Positions 62,961 through 64,000 of a stretch of 64,000 bases of DNA are shown one piece after another. The stretch comes from Elysia crispata. Taxonomy: Eukaryota; Mollusca; Gastropoda; Plakobranchidae. The notes beneath the pieces are model-generated. The model saw nothing but the letters and a program-made list of their open reading frames with translations, did no database searches and was not told where the DNA came from. The number at the start of each line of letters is the position of its first letter. The stretch's first letter is position 1. The translations under genes were made by a program, and so were the position numbers. Where the stretch lies: positions 1 through 64,000 of the forward strand of contig JAWDGP010006193.1 in assembly GCA_033675545.1 (NCBI GenBank). Direction: 5' to 3'.

Positions 62961-64000
62961 GGACTGGGCAAATGGCAGAGCAGATTACCTGTGTCGATAC
63001 TGTCCATATTGCAGTTTAAAACAAAGGGTCTAGATACTTTTGTTGTCAAAGCAAATTATGTTACATTCATTTTATTCAACCTTGACAACTTTTTTTTAAA
63101 TGGTTCTAATGAGTTTATGAAAGAATGAGTCATAGACATAGGCTTGGATAAAAATAAGTTTTCAAAGAGAGGTTGATTGGATACGATAATTTCAGTTTAC
63201 AATAATTTGCAATACCTTTGGTGAAAGATTGGATTTGCAATGAGAAAAAAAACACATACGTAATAAATTTAGTGTGTGTGTGTATGTGAAAGGTGGGGGT
63301 TGGAGGTGGCTGGGATGAGAACAAAGGGGGAAAATTATTACTCATTTAGAACAAGCAAACTAGAATTTTTTTAGTGAGTCACATGTTAAAAAATACGTTT
63401 TTGAAGCAATAAGGATCAAAAGAGTTAAAATCAGCGAGGATCCTTTTTGAAATTGAGATTTTAAAGCTATGGCCGTCTTTTTTTTCTAAATCTTGACATT
63501 GACTTATAATTATTACATTAAAATCTGCATGGATAATTCAAAGATGCTGAGTAGTCATTTGCCAGATCTCATGGGTTGACATAGCCTATCAACCTCTGAA
63601 ATGTTTTACGCACCCTAGTTATTTTAAGGTCTCTCCACTAACCCATTTTCAGTAATAGAAGTAATACAAACTATGCTTTACTCATTAGAGGTTGATTGAA
63701 CCAAATTGCCTTACTTCAGAATGGATTAACTTTAAACATTAGAAATCAACTGAAATGTTAGTCACAAAAAATGTACTTTAAAAAAAAAAAGAAATCAAAT
63801 ATAAAAGTTCTGAATTCATTCTTTGCCCAAAATGTCATCTGATTAGTTGACATACTCAAGACAGTGTGCAGAAATCGGGAAGGCATTTTTTTGTGAATAA
63901 TTTTAAGAAGTTTCTCATTATTAAAAAATATCTCTTTTTGTCATTCTTCCTTGGTTTTCACAAGGAAGCATTGTGGAAAATAAGGAATTATGAAAGTTAA
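62961..64000. other. PIGU intron 11, right edge
   Basis: AT-rich sequence. I looked for the last PIGU exon and did not find it. Confidence 0.55.

Overview
The window is animal nuclear DNA, most likely from a mollusc and probably a gastropod. It is AT-rich, with GT-AG introns of several kilobases. Short palindromic words (AGATCTAGAT-type and ACATGTA-type) recur from end to end. CT/GA microsatellites are very dense. The repeats include RTE-type, FADD-box and R2-type non-LTR elements, pogo/Tigger elements and a DIRS-like fossil. The mollusc assignment is inference from composition and repeat content; no species is claimed.

Two conserved single-copy genes are clear and lie head to head about 2.1 kb apart. 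NTF2 (nuclear transport factor 2, Ran-GDP importer) is on the minus strand, with coding exons at 40552-40451, 38272-38201 and 35645-35547. Its last coding exon was not found. PIGU (a GPI-transamidase subunit) is on the plus strand, with eleven coding exons from 42695 to 61979. The last exon, about 37 codons by comparison with the human protein, lies beyond the right edge. The two genes share no pathway; they are only neighbours.

Layout: 0-12.1 kb is a repeat-dominated stretch. It holds duplicated blocks, GA/CT arrays, a 64-bp minisatellite and a 126-bp array with two-unit periodicity. It also holds two decayed minus-strand coding relics with DNA-binding-type domains: a ZSWIM/FAR1-like one (3646-2845) and a THAP-like one (5664-4948). 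12.1-13.9 kb shows nothing recognisable. 14.2-22.7 kb is a divergent tandem array of about 650-bp monomers of four types (D, C, A, B) in a higher-order pattern. It is interrupted by a 5'-truncated LINE with an 11-bp target duplication. A broken pogo/Tigger-type element follows to 23.6 kb. 23.6-35.5 kb is AT-rich, repeat-poor sequence without a convincing exon; it may be NTF2 intron or 3' untranslated sequence. Two related TA-flanked Tigger-like elements sit in the NTF2 introns either side of exon 2.

The PIGU introns hold a string of insertions: an R2-type LINE 3' part, a tRNA-derived SINE candidate, a Tigger-type element carrying a transposase start, an RTE-type LINE apparently split by a degraded DIRS-like element, a long AT-centred palindrome, and further RTE-type tails.

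The least explained feature is the 14-22.7 kb array. Its monomers look like alternating purine-rich exon-like and T-rich intron-like halves with splice-like boundaries and mostly open reading frames. It may be a decayed tandem exon duplication, or a satellite that only resembles one.
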